A stretch of 40,910 bases of DNA from contig WRNV01000009.1 in assembly GCA_009776445.1 (NCBI GenBank), positions 1 to 40,910 of the forward strand, given 5' to 3'. This document shows positions 16,368 to 23,721 of the stretch, piece by piece; positions within the stretch are counted from its first letter, which is position 1, and every line of letters begins with the position of its first letter. The notes beneath the pieces were generated by a model. The model saw nothing but the letters and a program-made list of their open reading frames with translations. It ran no database searches and was not told the origin of the DNA. The DNA comes from Oscillospiraceae bacterium. GTDB taxonomy: Bacteria > Bacillota > Clostridia > Oscillospirales > Oscillospiraceae. The translations under genes and the position numbers were made by a program.

Positions 16368-18201
16368 CCCCAACCTCGGTTTCTATTCCTTGATTCACCA
16401 AGGCGTCTTGAGCCGCAAGCTGGTCTTCCAGTTCCTGCTGCTGTTGCTGCTCACGTTGCTCAGTTATTATTTTTTCGAGCCTTACTTGTTCTTCTATAGC
16501 GTTTATATATCGCTCATGCCTCTGGCTCATGCCCATTTCTTCATATATTGCCAATACTGTGTCGTAGGTTTCCAGCGCGCCTTCTATATTACCGCTAGAT
16601 TCTTGTGATTTCGCTGTCGCTATATACTCCCTCACTTCTTGGTCATTTCTTTGTTTACTTTCAAGCCTTTCTTTGTCTGCTTGCGATTGGTCGTCGGAGA
16701 CACCCAAATCCGAATATACCCCGATGATAAAATTACAGTATTGCAACGCCAGATCGAAATCCATCCTATCTTCAGCCCTCTTCATCAAGGATTGCACGTT
16801 GCGGATGAAGTTGACTTCCACTGAACTGTTCAGTTTCCGTTCAGTCTCATAAATCATTGATATCAGTTCTTTTCTGAGTTCCAGATCGCCCATGGTTTTT
16901 ACTATTTCCTCGGCTTCTCCAAAAATTGCCAGGGCTTCCTGATATAGTTCCTCAATGTCATACAATTGCCCTGCTTTGATCAATTCGCTTGCCGTTATAT
17001 AATTGCCAACCCGCTCGATCTTGCCGGATAATATTTCCCCAACCATCAAGCCGGAATATACATCCGCCGTTTCGTAAACGTCATAGTACGCGTTTTGTGC
17101 GTCCTCGTACGATTGGAGCGCCAGTTGGTAATCGCCGTTCAGGAAATGTTCGTCCCCGATCTGGATGCTGTTGTATAAATGCCATCTTTCGGCAATCATA
17201 GAGGTGAGCGCCTTTTTTGCTTGGGTATACTGTAAATTGTTGCGCAATTTTCCTGTCAGCTCAAGGGCTTTGTCATACTGATCGAAAGCCAATTGATAAT
17301 TTCCGTAGTTAGAGTACCGTACTCCTTCGCCGTCCAAACGTTCGATTTCCGCCATTGCCCGCCTATCGCTGGATCTAATGATTGAAATAACTATCGCGAC
17401 AATAATTGTGATGATAACGGCTGCGGCTATCGCTATCATCAAGAGACGACGGCGCTTTTTCAGTTTCGCGGTATCCTCTTTGAATGTCTTTTCGACGAAT
17501 AAAGACGCCAACGTATAGCTTTTCAATAATGGGTCTTTAAGCTGCGTCAATAAATGCATTTCCTGGATATTGCTTATCAGGTTGTCCGGTTCGGATTCTT
17601 CGTAGGCGTCGAGGATTTCCACGTCGTCCACGCGTTCCCAAAAACCGCAAGTGGCAAAGAGCATTGTGCTTTCTTCAAGCAAATCGATTTTTTTGGAAAT
17701 GTATGGCGCCAAACGATTTTTCTTCCCTAAATACTGCAAAAGATTTTTATTTTCTGAAATAGGCGCCTTGTCCAGTCCAAAAATATTAGCGGCGTGCTGG
17801 TAATACGTTTGCGTCTCGCTCTTTAGGTAAAAGGCGTTGTCGCTTAGCAAATACAACTTGATGTTGCCGCAGCTTGCGTATCTGATGCGCGTATAGTCTG
17901 TAATAACCACGGTTATAGCGGCTTCAAGTTTGTTTTTAACGCTATTAGCGACTATTTGGTCATGAGCATATTTAATGTACTGCCTGAGACCCCTGAATGA
18001 CGGGTTGCGCTCGAAAGCCGTTAGCACCGATTCGACTGCCAGCTTCGCGCTGTTAATGTCTTTATCACCGTCATAGCTTTCCGCCACGGCATAACAAGCC
18101 ATATCGTCAAGCGGTACATAGGCAAAAAACGTCCTGTCGCTATTATCTATGCCTTTTTCTGAATTATAATCAACTTTTATGGAGCTGTTTGCTCTCCTCA
18201 T
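16360..18201 (-). CDS. Membrane protein with degenerate PP2C-like domain and C-terminal TPR region
   Basis: 613 residues. Residues 1-245 have the spacing of a PP2C phosphatase, but the acids that hold the metals are missing: the region equivalent to ADGMGG reads AESYDGD, the GDSR-like strand reads CGNIKLYLL, and the SDG site reads TCGFWE. A Lys/Arg patch and one membrane helix (about 250-274) follow. The remaining 340 residues are helical repeats of TPR type (GNYQLAFDQYDKALEL, LNGDYQLALQSYEDAQNAY, GNIEGALETYDTVLAIYEEM) ending in a Gln-rich coil. It is therefore more likely a scaffold or pseudophosphatase receptor than an enzyme. It shares ATGA overlap with the PP2C-like gene upstream. Confidence 0.7.
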   Translation of the reverse strand: MRRANSSIKVDYNSEKGIDNSDRTFFAYVPLDDMACYAVAESYDGDKDINSAKLAVESVLTAFERNPSFRGLRQYIKYAHDQIVANSVKNKLEAAITVVITDYTRIRYASCGNIKLYLLSDNAFYLKSETQTYYQHAANIFGLDKAPISENKNLLQYLGKKNRLAPYISKKIDLLEESTMLFATCGFWERVDDVEILDAYEESEPDNLISNIQEMHLLTQLKDPLLKSYTLASLFVEKTFKEDTAKLKKRRRLLMIAIAAAVIITIIVAIVISIIRSSDRRAMAEIERLDGEGVRYSNYGNYQLAFDQYDKALELTGKLRNNLQYTQAKKALTSMIAERWHLYNSIQIGDEHFLNGDYQLALQSYEDAQNAYYDVYETADVYSGLMVGEILSGKIERVGNYITASELIKAGQLYDIEELYQEALAIFGEAEEIVKTMGDLELRKELISMIYETERKLNSSVEVNFIRNVQSLMKRAEDRMDFDLALQYCNFIIGVYSDLGVSDDQSQADKERLESKQRNDQEVREYIATAKSQESSGNIEGALETYDTVLAIYEEMGMSQRHERYINAIEEQVRLEKIITEQREQQQQQELEDQLAAQDALVNQGIETEVGDG

Positions 18202-18836
18202 CTCAAAACCTCAACCAGGAGTGCCGTCGCGCTCAATTGTTTCTCCAAGCCCCTTTTGTTAACAGCCTCGATTATTGCTTGAGCTTTGTCGAACACTTGG
18301 GTTTTTGACCCGATTATTTTAATACGTTCCATTGGATGGGCGTTTTCATAAGCCCCGGTCGATAGGATACCGACGATATCCTTCGGTGATAAATCGCATT
18401 TGCCTTCAAAACGAGACTTGTTCGCGTCGGAGCCCAAAACAAACTCATTATGTCCGTTATACAAGAAAATCTTGTTCACGCCAACGCTGAAATAGTACAT
18501 CTCGTTTGCTCTGAACAAAGTCATTGTCAATGATAAACGGGGGCTTTTTCCAATAAAAACCGCGTCTTGCACATTCCTGTTAGCCTTCATGGCAGTATCG
18601 TACAGAAACTGGTTTGTCTGCGTAGGCTCCGCACGCGCGAATTTTTGAATAAACGTATTTACACAGCATCCTACCGCGACTATTGCCGCAATTCGACCAT
18701 TTGGATGGTCGACAGCCCCGTCGGCCAATACGGCAAGTAAATCTCCGTCGTCGTTATACACTGTGGAAAAAATATTATTCTGTATCTCGCGGCGACCAAT
18801 AGTTTGGGCGTTACCGATCAGATAACGGTCAATCAT
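18198..18836 (-). CDS. PP2C-fold (SpoIIE/PppA-like) protein, probably degenerate
   Basis: 212 residues from the ATG at 18836. This start overlaps the FHA gene stop by 8 bases, and it marks where the family-like sequence begins. VLADGAVDHPNGRIAA keeps the first metal-site Asp of PP2C. However, the GDSR-like position reads VGVNKIFLY, the SDG position reads LSTGAYEN, and the C-terminal DN pair is absent (QLSATALLVEV). So the fold is clear but catalysis is doubtful. In T6SS loci with threonine phosphorylation, a PppA phosphatase opposes PpkA on FHA proteins. Here the gene lies directly after an FHA gene and before a second PP2C-like gene. Confidence 0.75.
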   Translation of the reverse strand: MIDRYLIGNAQTIGRREIQNNIFSTVYNDDGDLLAVLADGAVDHPNGRIAAIVAVGCCVNTFIQKFARAEPTQTNQFLYDTAMKANRNVQDAVFIGKSPRLSLTMTLFRANEMYYFSVGVNKIFLYNGHNEFVLGSDANKSRFEGKCDLSPKDIVGILSTGAYENAHPMERIKIIGSKTQVFDKAQAIIEAVNKRGLEKQLSATALLVEVLR

Positions 18837-19368
18837 TTTCGAAATCCCGCCAATTGAACTTAAAGCCTTCGTTGTCGCCGCAGAAGGCCACAAATATGAA
18901 TTCGCTGCTACCGATTTTCAAGCGGTCGCCCGCCAGCAGCTCTTTCGGCTCATATACAACTTCCCATGAATCCTCGTTATCCAGCTTGTATACCAGCCCT
19001 TGCGAGTCGCCAGGCAACACAACCGTGTGATTTTTCTCAGGGTCATACATGATTATCGCGTGATTGCGTGAATTTACTGAATTGTCGCCTAAAATCCGTA
19101 TGTCCATATCTGGCGAGCGCCCAACAAAGTTCTTTTCAGGCAATATTCGATAGTCTTTCCCTTTCGAAGGGCCGGAAACGCACACTATCCAACCAACCAC
19201 ACGCTGCTTGTCTTCAAGTTCGTCCAGAAAGATTTCAGAATATTGCCCCAACGGATCCTCGCCCATCGCTTTCTGCTCCGGTTCAAGGGCAATATTACAA
19301 TATGGACATATCTTTCCATGCTTTTTTTCGCTGAACATATGTCCGTTTTTGCAACGATTAAGCGCCAT
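18829..19368 (-). CDS. Zinc-ribbon plus FHA-domain protein
   Basis: 179 residues from the ATG at 19368, with AAAGGA upstream. Residues 1-30 form a short zinc ribbon (CKNGH, then CPYC). After a linker, an FHA domain begins at VGWIVCVSGPSKGKDYR. The phosphothreonine-binding core is intact: NFVGRSPDMDI with the key Arg, then SVNSRNHAIIMY with the Ser-Arg-x-His. The protein should bind a phosphothreonine on a partner, most simply the kinase at 3918 or its substrate. It has no membrane segment. Its stop overlaps the start of the PP2C-fold gene, suggesting equal synthesis of the two. Confidence 0.88.
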   Translation of the reverse strand: MALNRCKNGHMFSEKKHGKICPYCNIALEPEQKAMGEDPLGQYSEIFLDELEDKQRVVGWIVCVSGPSKGKDYRILPEKNFVGRSPDMDIRILGDNSVNSRNHAIIMYDPEKNHTVVLPGDSQGLVYKLDNEDSWEVVYEPKELLAGDRLKIGSSEFIFVAFCGDNEGFKFNWRDFEND

Positions 19369-19488
19369 TTTTTGACCATTCCTTTCATTCCGCCCACGCG
19401 CAACAGGCTGTGGAAAGCCACAAAAATACGCGTACAAACGGTGGTTTCGTCAAACGAAACTGTATTTGCTCAGACTCTTTGCCCTTCT

Positions 19489-20016
19489 TTATAATACAAG
19501 CAAGCGTTCATTGCCGATATAGATAATATCGTTTATTTGAAGTTTGTAACTCATGCCTGTTTTCAACCTATAAACGAACTGCTCGCCGGCGCGTTTGAGT
19601 CCTACGCTGCGCTCGTCAAACACGCGTTCAAGATACCAGTTGTCGTCCACGCAGTTAACAACCGCGTATCCGTCAACTGCCAGGTCTATTTCTGAACGAA
19701 AATAGACCGCGTCCCTTTTTCCTATCAGCACTGACATCCTGTTGACCAGGGAAAACTCTTCTTTGGGCGTGTTCGATTCAGAAAGCAAGACTATCCTCGT
19801 TATCCTTTGCGAGGAGCCTCTATGCTTTCTGCGTAGCGACCAAGTAGTATAAACAACGATTGAGAACGCCGCCAATGAAAATACGATAAGCTGTGCCGCC
19901 AGTATGTTGTATATGTATATTTTAGGATCGTAATTCACAAACCAAATAAGCTCAAACAGAAAAAACGCCAGTAACAAGCTGCCAATAAATATAACAAATT
20001 TCTTAGTCGTTTTCAT
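19489..20016 (-). CDS. Two-helix membrane protein with FHA-like cytoplasmic domain
   Basis: 175 residues. Two membrane helices occupy about 7-29 and 37-57. A basic stretch (RRKHRGSSQR) follows, so the rest is cytoplasmic. Residues 78-175 look like an FHA beta-sandwich (MSVLIGKRDAVYF, GYAVVNCVDDNWYLERV, GMSYKLQINDIIYIGNERLLVL) but the usual SRxH loop is missing, so phosphate binding is uncertain. GAGGG precedes the ATG. A membrane-bound FHA protein next to the sheath and tube could be the docking site of the machine at the membrane, since no TssJLM genes are seen. That is inference. Confidence 0.65.
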   Translation of the reverse strand: MKTTKKFVIFIGSLLLAFFLFELIWFVNYDPKIYIYNILAAQLIVFSLAAFSIVVYTTWSLRRKHRGSSQRITRIVLLSESNTPKEEFSLVNRMSVLIGKRDAVYFRSEIDLAVDGYAVVNCVDDNWYLERVFDERSVGLKRAGEQFVYRLKTGMSYKLQINDIIYIGNERLLVL

Positions 20017-20077
20017 TATCCGCCCTCGCTTATATATTTACTGGGTTGTGGGCGTAACCCACACATAGGGAGTACTT

Positions 20078-20107
20078 GCAGGGAAGCGCCTTTTGGCGCT
20101 TCCCTGC
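20078..20107 (-). terminator. Strong hairpin after the tube gene, partial terminator or 3' stabiliser
   Basis: GCAGGGAAGCGCC and GGCGCTTCCCTGC are perfectly complementary over 13 bp around a four-base loop, 13 bases after the tube-gene stop. On the minus strand no T run follows, so full termination is unlikely. It would let sheath and tube be made in excess over the regulatory genes downstream. Confidence 0.65.
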
Positions 20108-20120
20108 TCTGGGATAAAGT

Positions 20121-20522
20121 CTATTCAACCTTAACTCCGTCAAGTCTGTCTTTTTTCTGCCTGACCACCAACTGGAACAAGCCGTTCTGGTCTTCGAACA
20201 TTTCGTGGAACGAAAGTACGAATGCGTGGGACAACTCATAGTTTCTGGTAAGTCCCGTATGGTTGAACTCCACAGACACTGTTTTGTACGCGTCCGGGCT
20301 CTCCGGTTTTACCATAGCCCATGCCGCGATTTCCTTGACGGAATCCTTCATGAACGCCTTGTCGGCGTCATACGCTACCCTACCTGTAATGGTTAGGGTT
20401 GCAACGATGCTCGATGACCGCGCGTCCGAGCTTGCAGGCGTCGTCGAGTCAAACTCTACCTTTAATACTTCTTCTGTTAGTTCTGCTACGTCGGCAATAG
20501 TGATTTTGTACTCTGATGACAT
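20121..20522 (-). CDS. Putative inner-tube protein (Hcp/gp19-like role)
   Basis: 133 residues from the ATG at 20522, 8 bases after GGGAGG. Short beta-rich protein: it begins MSSEYKITIADVAELTEE, then ATLTITGRVAYDADKAFMKDSVKEIAAWAM (a helix flanked by strands), TVSVEFNHTG and LSHAFVLSFHEMFEDQNGLF, closing with LVVRQKKDRLDGVKVE. Length, lack of signal peptide, beta-helix-beta order and position directly after the sheath gene all fit a tail-tube protomer. Homologues in Clostridia carry uninformative automatic names. The identification rests on context and secondary-structure pattern, since no catalytic motif exists to check. Confidence 0.6.
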   Translation of the reverse strand: MSSEYKITIADVAELTEEVLKVEFDSTTPASSDARSSSIVATLTITGRVAYDADKAFMKDSVKEIAAWAMVKPESPDAYKTVSVEFNHTGLTRNYELSHAFVLSFHEMFEDQNGLFQLVVRQKKDRLDGVKVE

Positions 20523-20573
20523 TGAATAAACCTCCCTTCCTAAATATTCTACAGCCAATTTAATGGCAGCAGT

Positions 20574-22829
20574 TTAATCCGTGATTATTTCGAGGTTTAT
20601 GTATTCAGCCATACCGCCGAATATAACCTCTATACTGGTATTCCCTTCTTCCGTTTCAGGAGGGCTGATGCTATCCGCATCCCCCAGGACAGAATTGACA
20701 TACCCTTTGACAAGCTCCCATTTTTTAACCTGCCCACCCGGGGCGTATTGTTTTTCTATCCCAGCGCGCTTGTCGTTACTAAGTATCCTTAGCACCCTAA
20801 GTATATATGATGTAGTGGTTTCTTTAAATAAGCTAACGAAGCTTCCGTCCTTTTCGTACATGGAACGGGCTTTGAATACGATCACGTTTCCGGATTTGTC
20901 TGATGAAAACACGAAGCCGAAATTGTTCTCGTTGAGCTTTTGACGGTCGTCGTTTGTTATTCCAGCTATTTCTTTGGCGAACGTCGTGGTTACTATTTCG
21001 CTATAGTTTTCAGCTTCAATATCAAATCGCACGCCTGGCAGGTCTTTTGCCACCTTCGCTTTTGTGCCGAATTTTGTAGCGAGGAAGTTTGGACACTGAC
21101 ATGCTGATACCAGCCCAGCCGCGACAAAAGCAGAACTTATATAAACGCCGTATATCCAGAACTTGAACTGTTCTTCAACGTCGTCGGAAAACTCTACGCT
21201 GGTTTCGGTTTCATAAACACGCGCACCGTACACCACCTTCGATCGGTCTCTGGGAATAACGGTGAAGTTCGGTAGGCAAGCGATAGCGAATCTGTCATAC
21301 TCCGCCCCTATGATAGGCTCCGTTTTTTCCATATACGCATCGATACCGTGCGTCGCGATCCGTGAAAACGTCGTGTCGTCTCCCGCTTCAAACGAGAAGA
21401 ACGTCTGTATACGGTATTTTTTGATACCGTCGAGTAATTGCTGTAGATCCATCATTTCGTTGGGCTCGATTTTCGTGCCGGTATAAAAGTCGCCCGTAAA
21501 TCCCATCGCCCTCATTGTCTCCGGATCGACTTCCACATCGTCGCTTCCCTCGGAGAAGCGCAAATCAGGCACGATGCCAAACCAAATAGTATCCTTGCAT
21601 TCAAGCTTGTTGTTCACAGACTCCAGGTATTGCTGCAATTGCTTCATGTAGCTTTCTTCGACAATATCCGAGACGCGGGAGTTGACTACAAGAAGCTTCG
21701 GCCTCATTTTGGGGAGTTTGGGATTATATTGATCGAAGAAAGCCTTCACATTTAGTAACTTTTCTATAAGCACCTTGGCCTCGCGTATGAAGGATTTCTC
21801 CCATAGTGCGTGTAGAGCAGAGAAACGGTTGTACTTTTCGACCTTCTCTTCTTTGGACATTTGCATCAAAGCGACGTTCGCGCTATCCGTGAAAGCGGAC
21901 AAAACCAGCTCGCGGTGGAAACCGCCTTTTTCAGGGTCGTATTCGTGTCCGACGGAAGCGTAGACCTCGGTCATGCTTTGGTCGTAGTATTTCGCCAGGG
22001 TATTGACGGTGTATTGCTTGTAGTCGATCTCCACAGGGGCGGAGGTGCCGTCTTCAAGGAGTTTCACCTCTCCAGCGTCGCCTTCGCCAAGCGCGGCCCT
22101 TCCTCTAGCGCCGCCGGTGGATAGCGCTAAAAACTCATCGCTTGGGGTCAAGCTGACTAGCTCGCCGTTTTCAAATACTGGTACTGCAGGCAACGCGTAT
22201 TCTTTACCCGATTGGCCCGCTTTTTGCATGGCTACTAAATTTTCCTTGAGCATGCCCGCCGTCAAAGCAAGCTGAGCACCTGTTTCGTTGTAGTATTTTC
22301 TGGTGGCTTCGTATTTGCTTATAAGTTTCTTGACGGCGTCAGCCTTGGCTGGCGAATCCCTTTCAAGCGTCTCGTTTTGCCCTTCAAGATATCTGATTTC
22401 CATCTTGATTTTGTGCATTTCCTTGAGCGCTTTGTCAGGGGCAAGCATTTTTGTGACCGCTTCATAGTCGAAAGCGATATTCGTAGTGTTTGAAGATCTT
22501 TTGCGATCCATCATGGAGGTAAACATCTTCAGTATTCTGTTTGTTCTGTCGAGAGAAATTGTTTTTACGAACATATCCGGTATTCCCACTGGCTTGACAA
22601 GCGAATGTGTCGGCATATTGTTCGTATCAAAATAGCTGTAAATAGTAGGCTTGAATTTTTTCAGGAATTCGTCGAAACTGCCTACCAACAACGCGTCGTT
22701 GATTTCCTTAATTTTTTCATCTGTTAAGGATGAGACATTCTCTTCAGTCCCGGTCATAAGATCGGACAGACTAAAAAGCTCAGGATTAATAACATCAAAC
22801 AGAATTGTGCGGTTCGTTTGGTCTATCAA
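20574..22829 (-). CDS. Putative contractile sheath protein (single-chain, 751 residues)
   Basis: The start is a TTG at 22829, 7 bases after GAGGGGG. No ATG fits the N-terminus. Residues about 100-350 contain long charged helices (MHKIKMEIRYLEGQNETLE and following). Later come IAIACLPNFTVIPRD-type strands, FWIYGVYISSAFVAAGLVSACQ with a glycine/alanine helix as in TssC subunits, and a C-terminal strand pattern NTSIEVIFGGMAEYINLEI like the handshake strands that link sheath subunits. At 751 residues it is longer than TssC (about 500) and about as long as TssB plus TssC together. It is the first gene of the operon and is followed by the tube gene, the normal order. Identification is by context and pattern. 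Confidence 0.65.
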   Translation of the reverse strand: MIDQTNRTILFDVINPELFSLSDLMTGTEENVSSLTDEKIKEINDALLVGSFDEFLKKFKPTIYSYFDTNNMPTHSLVKPVGIPDMFVKTISLDRTNRILKMFTSMMDRKRSSNTTNIAFDYEAVTKMLAPDKALKEMHKIKMEIRYLEGQNETLERDSPAKADAVKKLISKYEATRKYYNETGAQLALTAGMLKENLVAMQKAGQSGKEYALPAVPVFENGELVSLTPSDEFLALSTGGARGRAALGEGDAGEVKLLEDGTSAPVEIDYKQYTVNTLAKYYDQSMTEVYASVGHEYDPEKGGFHRELVLSAFTDSANVALMQMSKEEKVEKYNRFSALHALWEKSFIREAKVLIEKLLNVKAFFDQYNPKLPKMRPKLLVVNSRVSDIVEESYMKQLQQYLESVNNKLECKDTIWFGIVPDLRFSEGSDDVEVDPETMRAMGFTGDFYTGTKIEPNEMMDLQQLLDGIKKYRIQTFFSFEAGDDTTFSRIATHGIDAYMEKTEPIIGAEYDRFAIACLPNFTVIPRDRSKVVYGARVYETETSVEFSDDVEEQFKFWIYGVYISSAFVAAGLVSACQCPNFLATKFGTKAKVAKDLPGVRFDIEAENYSEIVTTTFAKEIAGITNDDRQKLNENNFGFVFSSDKSGNVIVFKARSMYEKDGSFVSLFKETTTSYILRVLRILSNDKRAGIEKQYAPGGQVKKWELVKGYVNSVLGDADSISPPETEEGNTSIEVIFGGMAEYINLEIITD

Positions 22830-22959
22830 AGTAAATCCCCCTCTTTTGCTTATGATAATCGATAATCTCTGAAACCAAATCTTAGCAATCTCCGCTATAA
22901 CTCGCTAAAGTTGAAAGCGAACGGAGCCGATGAGGCGTAGCCTACGCAACTATAATGGT
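22830..22959 (-). other. Structured leader and palindrome upstream of the sheath gene
   Basis: The sheath mRNA leader of about 120 bases contains CTCCG (22890-22894) pairing with CGGAG (22922-22926), and inside it TCGCT/AGCGA (22902-22906 with 22916-22920). A perfect palindrome GCGTAG-C-CTACGC at 22935-22947 lies just past the expected transcription start, a usual place for an operator. Confidence 0.35.
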
Positions 22960-22988
22960 ATTATATGACATAAACAATCTCTTTACAA
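22960..22988 (-). promoter_or_regulatory. Promoter of the injection-system operon
   Basis: On the minus strand, TTGTAA (22983-22988), a 17-bp spacer and a perfect TATAAT (22960-22965). It is the only good promoter seen upstream of the sheath gene, so the 13-plus genes down to 6495 may depend on it, with help from internal starts. Confidence 0.6.
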
Positions 22989-23008
22989 GCCCAAATACTT
23001 AAAATTTT

Positions 23009-23069
23009 CGTAATTTCTGTTAAAATCGTAAGAAATTTATCCGTAATGTTACTCCGTAAAAATCGTTAA
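23009..23069. promoter_or_regulatory. Cluster of CGTAA repeats between two divergent promoters
   Basis: CGTAA occurs at 23009, 23027, 23042 and 23055, with CGTTAA at 23064, all in one direction. An inverted repeat AATTTCT/AGAAATT overlaps the first two. The cluster lies between the sheath promoter and the divergent promoter at 23096, so it may bind a regulator of both units. Confidence 0.35.
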
Positions 23070-23095
23070 CCGAATATTGAAGATTTAAAAATTCC

Positions 23096-23123
23096 TTGAT
23101 ACACAAATCATTATAAGTATGAT
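23096..23123 (+). promoter_or_regulatory. Promoter of the 153-residue protein and dnaJ-like gene
   Basis: TTGATA (23096-23101), 16-bp spacer, TATGAT (23118-23123, 5 of 6). It drives the unit divergent from the sheath operon. Confidence 0.5.
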
Positions 23124-23222
23124 ATACTATCACAACGTGTATGTCAAGATGTACTATTGTAAATATCGCTGTCATTGTTAAAGTTGTCATATCAGATTAT
23201 ATGGAGAGGAACGGTCGAATAT

Positions 23223-23684
23223 ATGCGTTATTATGTAATGGAACCGCCCGAAAAAACTCTTCTGCCAGCCGCGCCAAAGGGCGACGACGCAGGGGTTGTC
23301 AAAACTGTCGACGTGAACCGATTTGAAGAAATTGACTATGATTCCCGAAACGAACTTGTTAGTGATAGGCTGAAAATGTTATTGGAACAATATATGACGA
23401 GATATAATTTTCAGCCGGTTGTGTATTTGGATTTTGAAAAGAAAGAACAAGTGGTTTTTTGGCGCTTCAAACCACCAATATATGAAGAGTTCAAAGCCGA
23501 TTTTAGAAATGACGGAATTATTTCGCGCATAGCTTTCAACAACAACGACGCGCCGCTCATTTTTACGGCGCGATCCCCGAAAGGGATACGTTCCATCGTC
23601 GTTAGGATGGCGGTAGCTGAAAGCGCTTTGCGGCGCTGCATATTGGGGCTAAAGTTTACTAAGATTTTAGAGTACGACGTATAA
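23223..23684 (+). CDS. Unknown conserved-looking protein divergent from the sheath gene
   Basis: 153 residues from the ATG at 23223, with GGAGAGG about 13 bases upstream. An earlier in-frame start at 23175 lacks a good site. The protein is soluble. The middle (PVVYLDFEKKEQVVFWRFKP, then DGIISRIAFN) is beta-rich. The end (ARSPKGIRSIVVRMAVAES and a helix LRRCILGLKFTKILEYDV) is helical. I recognise no family. Its place, sharing a control region with the sheath operon and 37 bases before a dnaJ-like gene, suggests a role in the same system. Confidence 0.6.
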   Translation: MRYYVMEPPEKTLLPAAPKGDDAGVVKTVDVNRFEEIDYDSRNELVSDRLKMLLEQYMTRYNFQPVVYLDFEKKEQVVFWRFKPPIYEEFKADFRNDGIISRIAFNNNDAPLIFTARSPKGIRSIVVRMAVAESALRRCILGLKFTKILEYDV

Positions 23685-23721
23685 CGCGTCGATAGTATAT
23701 TGTAATGAGGTTTGACAGTTT

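Noticed and set aside
18837-18893. N-terminal extension of the PP2C-fold protein
   Set aside because: It would overlap the FHA gene by over 60 bases. The ATG at 18836 gives an 8-base overlap and begins where the fold begins.
6495-22829. Calling the locus a classical T6SS or a prophage
   Set aside because: No ClpV, TssJLM or TssE was found, and there are no integrase, capsid or lysis genes. A broader label (contractile-injection-system-like) is safer.
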